A DNA stretch of 64,000 nucleotides, from positions 1 to 64,000 of the forward strand of contig CASEMQ010000011.1 of assembly GCA_949289005.1 (NCBI GenBank), in the 5' to 3' direction. This DNA comes from an uncultured Lentisphaeraceae bacterium (GTDB lineage: Bacteria > Verrucomicrobiota > Kiritimatiellia > RFP12 > DVOR01). Under the pieces are notes generated by a model that ran no database searches, was not told the DNA's origin, and worked only from the letters and a program-made list of their open reading frames with translations. Below, piece by piece: positions 8,312 through 16,446 of the stretch. Numbering within the stretch: the stretch's first letter is position 1; each line of letters begins with the position of its first letter. A program made the translations under genes and the position numbers.

Positions 8312-9393
8312 GGATGGGCCTCCTCCTGTTCGGCCTTCGCCTCCCGCGATGGCGCCTCCTGCGTCGGGGCGGGCGGGGCGAGCGTCTTTCGCACGGCCGC
8401 GACCTGCTCGCGCACCCAGGCATCGCCCGCGCCAAGCGCCTCCGCCTTGGCGCAGCAACGCCCCGCCAACGCAAGGTCGCCCTCGCGCGACGCCACAAAC
8501 GCCAAATGCACCCACGGATAGGGCGACGACGGCTTCAGATAGGCCGCGTGAAGCAGAAGCGCGACGGCCTCAGCCTCGTGCCCCGGCAGACGCCGCGCCA
8601 CGTTGCCGGCCATGTTCAGCGCGTCGAAAGTCCACGCCCGCCCCGCGCTCGCCAAAAACGCCGCGTACGCCGCCTCCAAATCCCCTTTGCCAAAGGCATC
8701 GTTGCCCTTGGCGAAGTCCGCGTCCGTCGGCATCTCCGCCGAACCTAGCGGATACCGCCCCGCCAACCGCGGCAAGGCAGCCAGACGCGGAGCCCCGAAC
8801 GTCGCCGCCGCCAACGCCCCCTCCCACGGCCCCCGATCCACCGCCGCCGGCATATCCCCCAACGTCCCCCGCAACGCGATCAGCGCATCGAGCGCCTTCC
8901 CCTCCGCCCGCGACACCACCCCTTCCTGCAATAACATTTGCCGCGCCTCCTCAAAACTTACGCGCGGCACCTTCCCCGCCTCCCCCTCCGGCAACGCCAT
9001 CACACACACCCACACATCCCCCTCCCGTTCGCTATACACCGTCGTCAGCCCGGAAATCGTCGTCTTTACGTCTAAAACCTGTGCCAACAAATCTTGTAAT
9101 ACAACGCGAGTCGCCGTCCCCAATGCTTTAGGCCACGCCAAATCTTGTATCCGTATACCAATCAACAATTGTGCAGTCGCTTGCAGCTCTGTCCCTCCTT
9201 TCACGATTTCTTCTTCGATCGTGCTTTCATCCTCAAAAACCCCTCGGCAAACAGAATAGACAATCCCCCCATGGACGGAAACACGTGTCGCGAGAATTTG
9301 TGCGCGATTGGCGGAAAAAACCTCGCTTGGGTGCGCCGCATAGACGCAACCAAGCGAGGCAAACAGACAAACAATAGCGAGTTCAATACGCAT
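8308..9393 (-). CDS. Secreted protein with C-terminal TPR-like repeats
   Basis: 361 residues from ATG 9393. The N terminus is a Sec signal peptide (MRIELAIVCLFASLGCVYA). Residues 20-200 look like the secreted domain shared in style with its operon neighbours. Residues ~240-340 contain helix pairs such as DAFGKGDLEAAYAAFLAS and CCAKAEALGAGDAWVREQ that read as TPR-like repeats. An acidic, proline-containing tail follows. The start was chosen for the signal peptide; it overlaps the upstream gene's stop by 11 bases. The longer in-frame extension to 9567 lies within the upstream gene. Role unknown; probably periplasmic. Confidence 0.75.
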   Translation of the reverse strand: MRIELAIVCLFASLGCVYAAHPSEVFSANRAQILATRVSVHGGIVYSVCRGVFEDESTIEEEIVKGGTELQATAQLLIGIRIQDLAWPKALGTATRVVLQDLLAQVLDVKTTISGLTTVYSEREGDVWVCVMALPEGEAGKVPRVSFEEARQMLLQEGVVSRAEGKALDALIALRGTLGDMPAAVDRGPWEGALAAATFGAPRLAALPRLAGRYPLGSAEMPTDADFAKGNDAFGKGDLEAAYAAFLASAGRAWTFDALNMAGNVARRLPGHEAEAVALLLHAAYLKPSSPYPWVHLAFVASREGDLALAGRCCAKAEALGAGDAWVREQVAAVRKTLAPPAPTQEAPSREAKAEQEEAHP

Positions 9394-10786
9394 CCGGATC
9401 CGCAATCGCACCGGCATTGTTAAAGTGGGCATTTGGAGCGGTACGCCCCCGCGAACCGGATGTGCCGCTTCCCGACGGTGTGCCCCGCAGACCATTTTGC
9501 CCCGAGATTGTGCGCTGCCCGACTGCGCCATCTCTGGCCGACTTCTCCATTTGCGTTTTGACATCACGTGCCATTTCCGCGACTGCGGGGCTCCACGCTC
9601 TGATTACACCAAAGACCATACGTCCCGTCAGGGGGTGGACAGCCTCCCATTCATAGATGGTGTAAATACCATTGATGGCCATTGCCTCGGAAACAGTCTT
9701 CTGATAATTCGCGTAAGTGCTTTGGTTGGAAAAATCTGGGGCTCGACCATCGCGAAACGACAATTTGACATACGCATTGTCCAATTCGCGACCAGTCGTT
9801 ACCGCCTCCCCCGCGAATTGACGAATATATGTGGTACCCATCGTCTCCGCGGTGTCATAAGCGATTTCGACATCCAACGAGTCCTCTTCGTCTTCGGCTT
9901 CGCCCTGCGCAAACGAAACCAAGACCAAGTTTCCATTTTCGTCGATTTTCTGTTGCACGCCGAAGGTCGACAACAATTTCATCGGGTCTTTGTCAATTTG
10001 ATCGACAATCCGCGTCTTCCCTTTGCTTGTCAGCATTTTCGTGCCATGCACAAGCGAATCCGCCACGGCAGACAGCTTGGGGCTCCAAACTGTAACCACC
10101 GCGATTGTTTTTTCGGTTTCAACCGTATATAACGCCTGAATGCCAGAGACCATGGACGCGGCCATCTGTTTGACCGTCTGCTTAAACTCATCAGAGTTCT
10201 TTAGGTTATTCAAGATTTCTTGCGCACGTGTTCTGGCTGCGTCCGTCGCACTGTTGGTTGCGTTCGGATTTACGCCATTGGCTCTCAAGGCAGCATCTAT
10301 CTTCGCCTCGACCAAGGCGACGCCTTTGCCGATCAAACTCGTCTTTGGCGCTTCCACGGCCGCCTGTGTAGCCAATTCCGCCGGCGTTGTTCCTTGCTTT
10401 TTCGAAGACTTAAACACTTTACGTTCTGCGGCGACACTGATAGTCGTTTCCAAGAAAGACGCCGTTGAAGCCTTAGCATCAAGCATTGCTTTCTCGAACG
10501 CATAGAGACGTTGCACCATAAAATCCGAGCTGTCCGACGAAACGGAAATGTCCCCATACCCTACAGCGACGAAGGCACCCTTTGTCAAATTGTAACCCTG
10601 CTGAGGTCTTCCTGGTGCAGCAAAAAACTCACGAATCATCGAGCGTGCGGTTTTCTTCCCCGCGTACTCTGCGATAGGCTTGTTTTCGTCAAGAAACTGG
10701 GTTAAATCCTTTACGCCAGGCTCTGCTTGCGCTGTAAGGATGCCACATGACAATACTGCCGCGACTAAGAGAAATGCGCTTTTCAT
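9383..10786 (-). CDS. Secreted protein of unknown function
   Basis: 467 residues with a clear signal peptide (MKSAFLLVAAVLSCGILTAQA). The mature part contains two related segments, each with a hydrophobic strand run ending near VVTVWSP (about 230) and GVIRAWSP (about 400), which suggests an internal duplication. The C-terminal ~45 residues are rich in Gly, Ser and Arg and probably disordered. AAGGAG lies before the start, 17 bases after the upstream gene. Less GC-rich than the housekeeping genes. I do not recognise the family; envelope location is inferred from the signal peptide and lipoprotein neighbours. Confidence 0.8.
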   Translation of the reverse strand: MKSAFLLVAAVLSCGILTAQAEPGVKDLTQFLDENKPIAEYAGKKTARSMIREFFAAPGRPQQGYNLTKGAFVAVGYGDISVSSDSSDFMVQRLYAFEKAMLDAKASTASFLETTISVAAERKVFKSSKKQGTTPAELATQAAVEAPKTSLIGKGVALVEAKIDAALRANGVNPNATNSATDAARTRAQEILNNLKNSDEFKQTVKQMAASMVSGIQALYTVETEKTIAVVTVWSPKLSAVADSLVHGTKMLTSKGKTRIVDQIDKDPMKLLSTFGVQQKIDENGNLVLVSFAQGEAEDEEDSLDVEIAYDTAETMGTTYIRQFAGEAVTTGRELDNAYVKLSFRDGRAPDFSNQSTYANYQKTVSEAMAINGIYTIYEWEAVHPLTGRMVFGVIRAWSPAVAEMARDVKTQMEKSARDGAVGQRTISGQNGLRGTPSGSGTSGSRGRTAPNAHFNNAGAIADPDAY

Positions 10787-10803
10787 GGTTATTCTCCTTG
10801 TGG

Positions 10804-12189
10804 TTAGAAGTTGAAGAGAATGAGGTTAGTGGAGACCTCAATGGCCGTGGGGCATTCGGGGACTTTCGTACGCAGGAGGGAAAGAAAGTCTTGCGGATTA
10901 CCGCGCAAAGTCAGGCGGATGATGGCCGTGTTCGGGTTTTGCGGATCCCAAGAGAAGGTTGCGGCGGAGGCACTAGGAATGAAGTCGTTGATGACGTCCG
11001 TCATGCGTTCGATGAGGCGCGCTTGGCCGTGCAGTTTCGTATCTGGGAAAACAAGCCGTACGCTTCGTCCATTGTTAGTCATGTCGGTGATGGCGCGGTT
11101 AAGGCGGTCGTAGAGTTTGTATTGGACTTGCCTGAAAGCGCGCTCCACCAAGATAGGACTCTCTGCTGTCTCGGAGTAATCCGTCGTCCGTCTCGGGTCG
11201 TTTTGGAGTGTGAAGAGTTGCACGCCGGCAGAATCCCAACATACGATCGAAAGTGTGACTTGCGTCCCTGTTTTCTTCGTAATAGGGTGCGTGACGGTGC
11301 GATAACGTGGAGTAGCATCCACCCTATAATCGGCCGTTCCCTGTACGAGACTGGTCTTCAACCCTTTTCCTGTGAGAAAATCCGAAACCAAGATACCCGC
11401 GTCATCGCTTGACGAGGTAATCCAGAAGATGGGATCGCCCGCACTCTTCAAATCCGCGCCATAACTAGCCTTCGGCCCTTGTTTGATGACGGCAAAAATC
11501 GTCACGCGCACACCACCAGTCGCGGTCTTTTCTTGCGATACAACACGATATTCGGAAACCGCACCCTGCAGGTCAGAATATGTTCTAGACTGAAAGGTCG
11601 CACCGTTCGTCAAATCCGCTCCCACCATTGTGACGCCACCCATTTGCGCGATGGCATTACGACACGCAGCTTGAACGGCGCTCTCCAATGTCTTCCCCTC
11701 GCCGGTTGCTTGAACAGCCCCAGGCTTCTCCGTGGATTTTGTCTGCCTAAGTGCATTCATGACATCCGCGGTACGTTCGCTAAACATTGCCACGGCAAAT
11801 GCGCGATCCCCACGAATTGCCTCTTTGACAATGGCCACACCTCGCAATGTCTCGTCGATATTATTCGCGGCGTTACGCATAAAACGGTTATATTTACCAG
11901 CATCCGTCTTGCCTCGTTCCGAAACGGTGAGCGATTCTATATTGGAAGTCAAAGTCGCGGCGACCGCACGACGTGCTTCCAGTCGTGCCGCGGCTAAGGC
12001 ATCCTCACGATCCATTTCCCCTGTCAACACACTACCAACTGCCATGAACCAATGCCCGGACTCTTCATCCTCGCCCTGCGCGCTTTTAATTCCTTCGCGC
12101 AGTAAACGTTCAGCCTGCGCCGCGGGATCAAACGCGGCGTACGCACAGACAGCAACGAAACAAGTGGCCAACAGGAAGATGCGTTTCAT
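10804..12189 (-). CDS. Secreted LPP20/FlgT-N-like protein
   Basis: 461 residues from ATG 12189; signal peptide MKRIFLLATCFVAVCAYA. Residues ~140-240 contain AVQAACRNAIAQMGGV followed by SDLQGAVSEYRVVSQEKT, the spacing seen in FlgT N-terminal/LPP20-type domains of outer-membrane-associated proteins. The ATG overlaps the stop of the upstream lipoprotein gene (ATGA). In known systems such domains sit near LpoB/CsgG-like lipoproteins, which this operon also appears to encode. Assignment to a domain superfamily is by eye; no specific function can be given. Confidence 0.75.
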   Translation of the reverse strand: MKRIFLLATCFVAVCAYAAFDPAAQAERLLREGIKSAQGEDEESGHWFMAVGSVLTGEMDREDALAAARLEARRAVAATLTSNIESLTVSERGKTDAGKYNRFMRNAANNIDETLRGVAIVKEAIRGDRAFAVAMFSERTADVMNALRQTKSTEKPGAVQATGEGKTLESAVQAACRNAIAQMGGVTMVGADLTNGATFQSRTYSDLQGAVSEYRVVSQEKTATGGVRVTIFAVIKQGPKASYGADLKSAGDPIFWITSSSDDAGILVSDFLTGKGLKTSLVQGTADYRVDATPRYRTVTHPITKKTGTQVTLSIVCWDSAGVQLFTLQNDPRRTTDYSETAESPILVERAFRQVQYKLYDRLNRAITDMTNNGRSVRLVFPDTKLHGQARLIERMTDVINDFIPSASAATFSWDPQNPNTAIIRLTLRGNPQDFLSLLRTKVPECPTAIEVSTNLILFNF

Positions 12190-13157
12190 TGCGCTCCCCT
12201 CAGTTGTTTGGTCTTGTAGCGCCAAACGGGCGGGAGCGGGTCGCCCACCGCGATGACATTCAGGCCGTATTTCGCGTGATTGTCCGCGTCGTCGCGGAGC
12301 GCATCGAGCACCGCCTTGGCGAGCGGCTCGGCGTCGTTGAACTTCCAGAGCGTGAGGTTCGTGCGCGTGGTGCCGGGCTTCGCGTCGGCGTAGGCGAGCG
12401 GCAACGCCACGCCGTCCACGACGGCATAGACGAGCATTTGCTGGCCTTCGTAGATGCCCTGGAGGAACCCACCCTCCATCGTCATCGTCTCCGCGTCCTC
12501 GCAGGCAAGGATTTTCCCGCCGCAGGGCGCCATCGCGGCCAACGTCTGCGCCAGGCGCACGGCCACCAGGGCGCCCACGCGCTTGATGGCCGCAGAGAGA
12601 TCCTTGGGGTCCTTGGCCACGGTGCGCACGGCGAAGGTCTGCTCCTCCACGGCCAACCGCGTCTTCGCGTTGGTCAGGCGGAAGTCCACCGTGCCGTTCA
12701 GCGTGAGCGCGCCCTTGGCGCCGGGCTCCAGCGCGAGCGACGTGCGCCAGACGGCCGTGTGCGTGCAGGTACCTGTGTCGTCGCCCGTGTACTCCCGCAG
12801 GTCAAAACGCTTGAGTTTGGCCAGCTCGGCGCGGATGGTGTCGTCCAGCAACCGCAATTGCGCGAGCGTCGCGTCCTTGGAGGCGGTCGTCACGCGATAG
12901 GGATTCACGCCCACGACCATCCGCTCCCAGTCGCCCAACGCGAAGGTCTCGGGCAAGGCGAAGGGGCGGTTTTCGATGGCCTTGCGCTCGGCCTCGACAA
13001 TCGGCGGAATGAGCGACTCCGCGTCCTCCGGCGCCACCTCCGGCACGCCCATCGGGTTCAACACCGGATTCGGCGCCGCCTCAGGCGCCGTCGATGCGCA
13101 CCCCATAAGCATGGCCAACGTCACGCCAACGCACAACATTATGCTTACACGCTTCAT
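12186..13157 (-). CDS. Lipoprotein, LpoB/CsgG-like, paralogue of the upstream gene
   Basis: 323 residues with a lipobox (LAMLMGCAS, Cys at 19). The body resembles the 339-residue lipoprotein two genes upstream: both have a stretch on adjoining RAELAKLKRFDL versus QDELAKVKRFSL, then a TVDFRLTNAKTR versus TVGMKLTDLHTR strand, then a C-terminal AETMTMEGG...QQMLVYAV versus DSMTINRG...MQMAVYTL segment. I take them as tandem paralogues with a CsgG/LpoB-type fold. AAGGAGG precedes ATG 13157. Likely anchored in the outer membrane facing the periplasm. Confidence 0.75.
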   Translation of the reverse strand: MKRVSIMLCVGVTLAMLMGCASTAPEAAPNPVLNPMGVPEVAPEDAESLIPPIVEAERKAIENRPFALPETFALGDWERMVVGVNPYRVTTASKDATLAQLRLLDDTIRAELAKLKRFDLREYTGDDTGTCTHTAVWRTSLALEPGAKGALTLNGTVDFRLTNAKTRLAVEEQTFAVRTVAKDPKDLSAAIKRVGALVAVRLAQTLAAMAPCGGKILACEDAETMTMEGGFLQGIYEGQQMLVYAVVDGVALPLAYADAKPGTTRTNLTLWKFNDAEPLAKAVLDALRDDADNHAKYGLNVIAVGDPLPPVWRYKTKQLRGAQ

Positions 13158-13173
13158 CCTGACCTCCTTGGCC

Positions 13174-13290
13174 TCACTGCCAATATGACACATTCTCCGC
13201 ATTTCCTGGCAACGAAGAGCACCCGGCAACACCAAAGGACAGCAACGTGGCCGCGAATACGACAAAAAAGATTGCGAAAAGACGTTTCAC
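13174..13290 (-). CDS. 38-residue lipoprotein
   Basis: A short gene between two lipoprotein genes, starting at GTG 13290 only 8 bases after the upstream stop, with GAGGGAC as ribosome site. It encodes a Lys-Arg start, a hydrophobic stretch and the lipobox FGVAGCSS with Cys at 24, then only 14 further residues ending SYWQ. Size and layout match small entericidin- or Lpp-like structural lipoproteins, but no homology is claimed. Evidence is the complete signal-lipobox architecture in frame and the tight operon fit. Confidence 0.7.
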   Translation of the reverse strand: MKRLFAIFFVVFAATLLSFGVAGCSSLPGNAENVSYWQ

Positions 13291-13298
13291 GAAGTCCC

Positions 13299-14318
13299 TC
13301 ACTCAGGTAAATAAAAGTCCTTGGTCTGCCATTCCGGCGGGACCGCCATGCCATAACCCACGGCGTACAATTTGTGCGTCTTCAGCCAGTTGAAGGGGTC
13401 GGCCTCGATTTCCTCGATGATGCGCGCGGCATACTTGTTATCCGCGTTCACCTCCCACATCTCCAAAAGAGCAAAATCCGTGGAAGGCGTGGCCTCCGCG
13501 TGTCCAAGCACAACCGGGACGCCTTCGCCATCGCCAAGCAGGGTGTAAACGGCCATTTGCATGTTATTGGCAATACCTTGTTCTGTACCGCGATTGATTG
13601 TCATCGAATCCAAGCCAAGCATACTGACGACCTGTCCTCCTGCGGGATAGGCGTTGCCCAACGCATTAGCCATACGAATAGACGTCTGAATAGCCACATC
13701 TTGGGCAAGCCCTTGAATATCTTTCAAGTCATCGAAACGGAACCCCTCGACAACGCGTCCAAACCGATTCAGCTTTTGCTCACGCACAACGGTAAAGTCC
13801 ACGTTGTCCGCGTAGGCGATTTTGCGCGTGTGCAGATCCGTCAGCTTCATACCCACCGTACACCGAAAAGTCAGCGTCTGGTCGCGCCCATCGCGTGCAC
13901 GTTCCGGGCGAATGCTCACGTTCCAGTTCGCCACGACATCCACATTCACCGGTGCCATATCCTCCGGCAAAGCGATGTCCCCAACCTGCTGAAACTGATA
14001 GAGCGCTGTCAAATCCACGCCTTCCGTCGGAATCAGCGAGAACCGCTTTACTTTTGCCAGCTCGTCCTGAAGCCGATCGGTCATCACACGCTTGGTTTGT
14101 TCATCAAAGAGATTTGTCGTGATTGTCCCGGGTAGAACCATCAAACCCAACTTCGCGTAATTCCGCGTACTAAAGTTTCCAGGCAGGGAGAAGCCCATGT
14201 CTTCCACTTTGTCACGGTCGTAAACCGTGATGTTGGGATTCAGTTGTTGGCCGGCGCAACCGGCCAACAACGCAATGCCCCCGAGAGAAATCAAGACGTG
14301 TAGCACAAAAGGTTTCAT
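13299..14318 (-). CDS. Lipoprotein, LpoB/CsgG-like
   Basis: 339 residues; signal peptide ending LLAGCAG with the lipid-modified Cys at about 21. Residues ~55-100 (AKLGLMVLPGTITTNLFDEQ, then RLQDELAKVKRFSLI) fit the opening strand-helix pattern of CsgG/LpoB-type domains. The protein is a diverged relative of the 323-residue lipoprotein encoded downstream. AAAGGA lies about six bases before ATG 14318; the upstream in-frame ATG at 14336 is less well placed. LpoB-type proteins activate penicillin-binding proteins and CsgG forms an export channel; either role is speculation here. Confidence 0.75.
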   Translation of the reverse strand: MKPFVLHVLISLGGIALLAGCAGQQLNPNITVYDRDKVEDMGFSLPGNFSTRNYAKLGLMVLPGTITTNLFDEQTKRVMTDRLQDELAKVKRFSLIPTEGVDLTALYQFQQVGDIALPEDMAPVNVDVVANWNVSIRPERARDGRDQTLTFRCTVGMKLTDLHTRKIAYADNVDFTVVREQKLNRFGRVVEGFRFDDLKDIQGLAQDVAIQTSIRMANALGNAYPAGGQVVSMLGLDSMTINRGTEQGIANNMQMAVYTLLGDGEGVPVVLGHAEATPSTDFALLEMWEVNADNKYAARIIEEIEADPFNWLKTHKLYAVGYGMAVPPEWQTKDFYLPE

Positions 14319-14352
14319 CGCATTATCCTTTCCCATCGGGGGTTCTCGTCAA

Positions 14353-15219
14353 TCAAATACCACCTTCACGACCGGTGATATCGTCGATCAGCCACGGCAA
14401 CAATTTGCCCGTGATAGTGATTTGCTTGCGCAACCGATTGACGGCCGCCACCGTCTCCTTGCCGCTGATGCCGTCAACCACGCTCTTGCCGAAAGAAGCA
14501 GCGGCCAGTACTTTGGCGGTATCGGAATTGCTCGTGATCGCAGTGATACGCGCGGCGGCGGTGGAGATGTCCGTCACCCACTTCTGCAACTTCGGCAACG
14601 CCTTGGAATAATCTCCGGCCTTTACGTTGATGGCCTTGAAAAAGGCATCCGGCTTCTCTGCAACCCAATTGTCCACCAACGCCTTCGCCCACATGTCAAC
14701 CTCGGCCGAGCCATTCTTGGCAAAGAAGTCATCCCATGCAGCCTCATTGGTCGATTTCCCGTTCTCCGGGTTTTGAAGCTTGTCATACGCCAAATACTTC
14801 AGCACGTTGTCATTCAGAGTCTCTTCCGTCGAGCTCAGCGCCAAGCCGATCTCAAAGCAATAACGCTTGGCCATACGCAGACGTGTCGCGGCATCCGCTT
14901 TCGGATTGCTTCCAAGCCAAGCGGAATAGTCCGCATAAGCGTTTTCCGCCATCGTCAGGCGCAATTTATTGGCAATCAGCAGACTCACGCTACGTGCAAT
15001 CGGGGTGACCGTGTTGGCCAATGCATCAACCTCCTCAATGCCGCTTTTGCACTCGGCAGAGAGGTCTGGATCAGAAGTCTCGATCAAAAGTTGAGTGTTG
15101 TCGCGCCAATCTTTGACAATAGCCTCGTCTGCCGGCGAAAGTTCCGGCGTGCTGGCGCAGCCGACGAGAAGGGCACCGCCGAGAACGGCCAAGGCGCCGA
15201 ACATCATCATCTTTTTCAT
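14353..15219 (-). CDS. Lipoprotein of unknown function, first gene of the envelope operon
   Basis: 288 residues beginning MKKMMMFGALAVLGGALLVGCAS, a textbook lipoprotein signal with Cys at 21. The mature part is mostly helical and polar, with no motif I recognise. It contains only two further Cys. GGAGAAA precedes ATG 15219; the long in-frame extension to 15669 has no signal or ribosome site and crosses a terminator, so I reject it. The gene heads seven downstream secreted, lipoprotein or membrane genes with gaps of at most 35 bases. Confidence 0.8.
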   Translation of the reverse strand: MKKMMMFGALAVLGGALLVGCASTPELSPADEAIVKDWRDNTQLLIETSDPDLSAECKSGIEEVDALANTVTPIARSVSLLIANKLRLTMAENAYADYSAWLGSNPKADAATRLRMAKRYCFEIGLALSSTEETLNDNVLKYLAYDKLQNPENGKSTNEAAWDDFFAKNGSAEVDMWAKALVDNWVAEKPDAFFKAINVKAGDYSKALPKLQKWVTDISTAAARITAITSNSDTAKVLAAASFGKSVVDGISGKETVAAVNRLRKQITITGKLLPWLIDDITGREGGI

Positions 15220-15318
15220 GGAATGTTTCTCCAGATCCCCTTGTCTGTGGCCCGGGGCGTGCGGGGAAAACGCGGCGGGGGCGGCGGGGAGATCCGCCGG
15301 CCGAGAAATGGAAGCGAC

Positions 15319-15350
15319 AAAAAAACCCACGCCCCGGGCGGGGGCATGGG
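15319..15350 (-). terminator. Intrinsic terminator inside the leader of the lipoprotein operon
   Basis: On the minus strand a 10-bp GC-rich stem (arms at 15341-15350 and 15326-15335, one G-U wobble) with a five-base loop is followed by seven Us (15325-15319). It lies between the promoter at 15593-15621 and the first start codon at 15219, so it either attenuates the operon or blocks read-through. Confidence 0.75.
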
Positions 15351-15592
15351 CAAGCATAAAGGATTGAGGGGCGAAGGCGGCGGCGCGGGCGGGCGCCGTC
15401 AGGCTACGAAGATATACCCCCCCCCCGTGCACTTGCGCGGGAGAGAGGCACCGTCGCGTCTTGAACGTGTCCAGCCATGCGCACTCCGTACATCCCCGCC
15501 GGGCAGGCCGCGCGGGAAGGGGCGGGGTTGCCTTCCCGACCGCGCCCCCGCCTCGATGTGACGGGGTAAAGCCTGTCAAACAAACTGGGTAC

Positions 15593-15621
15593 AGTATAGC
15601 ACAAGGCATGGGGCAATACAA
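15593..15621 (-). promoter_or_regulatory. Promoter for the lipoprotein operon
   Basis: Minus-strand TTGTAT (15621-15616), 17-base spacer and TATACT (15598-15593). Transcription would start near 15586 and give a leader of about 365 bases before the first lipoprotein gene. The -10 matches the TATACT of two other promoters in the window. Confidence 0.65.
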
Positions 15622-15713
15622 CCCCCAAAAAAACGAAACCGGAGAACGGGGAACGTGCGGGCGGCGCATAAGCGTGCCGGCCTTGTTGAAAAGTCCGCGG
15701 GCAGCCCTTGGGG

Positions 15714-15875
15714 GACGCGGCGCAACCGATGGGGAGACGCGGCGTGTCTCGGGGGGAGATGCGGCGTATCTCGAAAAACGACCCCGCGTATAGATTGAAA
15801 AGTCGGTTTTTGGGTGCCTTCGGGGCGGGAGGCATTCAACAGGTTTTCAACAGATTTTCGGAAGTTATCGACAGG
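15714..15875 (+). repeat. Dispersed intergenic repeat, family 1, copy A
   Basis: Three 22-base units of the type GGGGAGACGCGGCGTGTCTC (the first degenerate), then CGAAAAACGACCCCGCG and TATAGATTGAAAAGT, a variable GC-rich middle, and a tail of TTCAACAGG repeats (15835-15853) ending GTTATCGACAGG (15864-15875). The same order of blocks occurs reversed at 26687-26900 and 51541-51720. GTTATCGACA differs at one base from the DnaA-box core TTATCCACA. Confidence 0.8.
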
Positions 15876-15931
15876 CTTGCGGGGCTTGCGGCCCCCGTCC
15901 CACACGCTTGCGGCGAAAGCGCGCCCGGAAT

Positions 15932-16345
15932 GTGTCAATTGAAAAGTGCACCGACCCTCTCTTCGGGAAGCTCCTCCTCCTCACGCGCAGGGTCTACGAG
16001 ACGATGGGGGAGGCCGGTAAGAAGAACCGCCTCACCGTCGAGAGTGTGAAGACCTTCCCCTTGCGCTTTACTTTCGCCTGTACGCCACCTACGCCACCGA
16101 GGTCCCCGGCGTCAGCCGCGACGACTTGGTCAAAGAACTTGGCCTTGGTTGCTCCAAGGAGTCCGCCGAAACGTTACGGAACAAGGCATTCGCGAAAATG
16201 CGCCAAGTCACTTACAACGGCCGCGCCTACCTCTGCGAGGATCACCTGAAGATGCAAAAAGGCGTACACCTTCGTCTCTACTTCGCCTTCATGGAGGACG
16301 AGCGGCGCTTCATCGTCGGCCACCCACAAACTCGGCCTGCCCAAC
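15932..16345 (+). pseudogene. Frameshifted remnant of an unknown gene
   Basis: Two adjoining frames read as one protein. From GTG 15932 the frame encodes a sensible stretch including LFGKLLLLTRRVYETMGEAG and ending ...VESVKTF near 16057. The neighbouring frame then continues LALYFRLYATYATEVPGVSR and on through VKELGLGCSKESAETLRNKA to FAFMEDERRFIVGH near 16322. The join falls at a run of four Cs around 16057-16060. No stop closes the second frame until far inside the TPR gene on the other strand, so the 3' end is also lost. Family not recognised. Confidence 0.6.
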
Positions 16346-16386
16346 AATCAATGCCCCCACCCCCGCGCCGCGGCGCGGGCAACGGC

Positions 16387-16419
16387 AAAAAAAAACGGCC
16401 CCGCACAAGGCAGGGCCGC
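16387..16419 (-). terminator. Intrinsic terminator of the TPR gene
   Basis: Minus strand: hairpin with CGGCCC/GGGCCG arms around a GCC-rich loop, followed by nine Us (plus-strand A run 16387-16395). It lies 28 bases past the TPR stop codon. Confidence 0.8.
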
Positions 16420-16446
16420 TCACGTGCTCGCTCAAAAGCGGCAAAA

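Larger units (their letters stand above)
15220..15931. other. 712-base intergenic region with leader and dispersed repeat
   Basis: No gene is supported here. It holds the leader and internal terminator of the lipoprotein operon, a run of ten Cs at 15417-15426, the promoter at 15593-15621 and repeat-family-1 copy A at 15714-15875. Open frames crossing it are spurious: they lack ribosome sites and merely translate the repeats. Confidence 0.7.

Noticed and set aside
15576-15938. Possible proteins translated from repeat copies (for example Arg/Pro/His-rich frames at 15.6-15.9, 26.5-27.0 and 51.2-51.7 kb)
   Set aside because: All are frames through the dispersed repeat; none has a ribosome site and the same peptides arise from each repeat copy in different frames.
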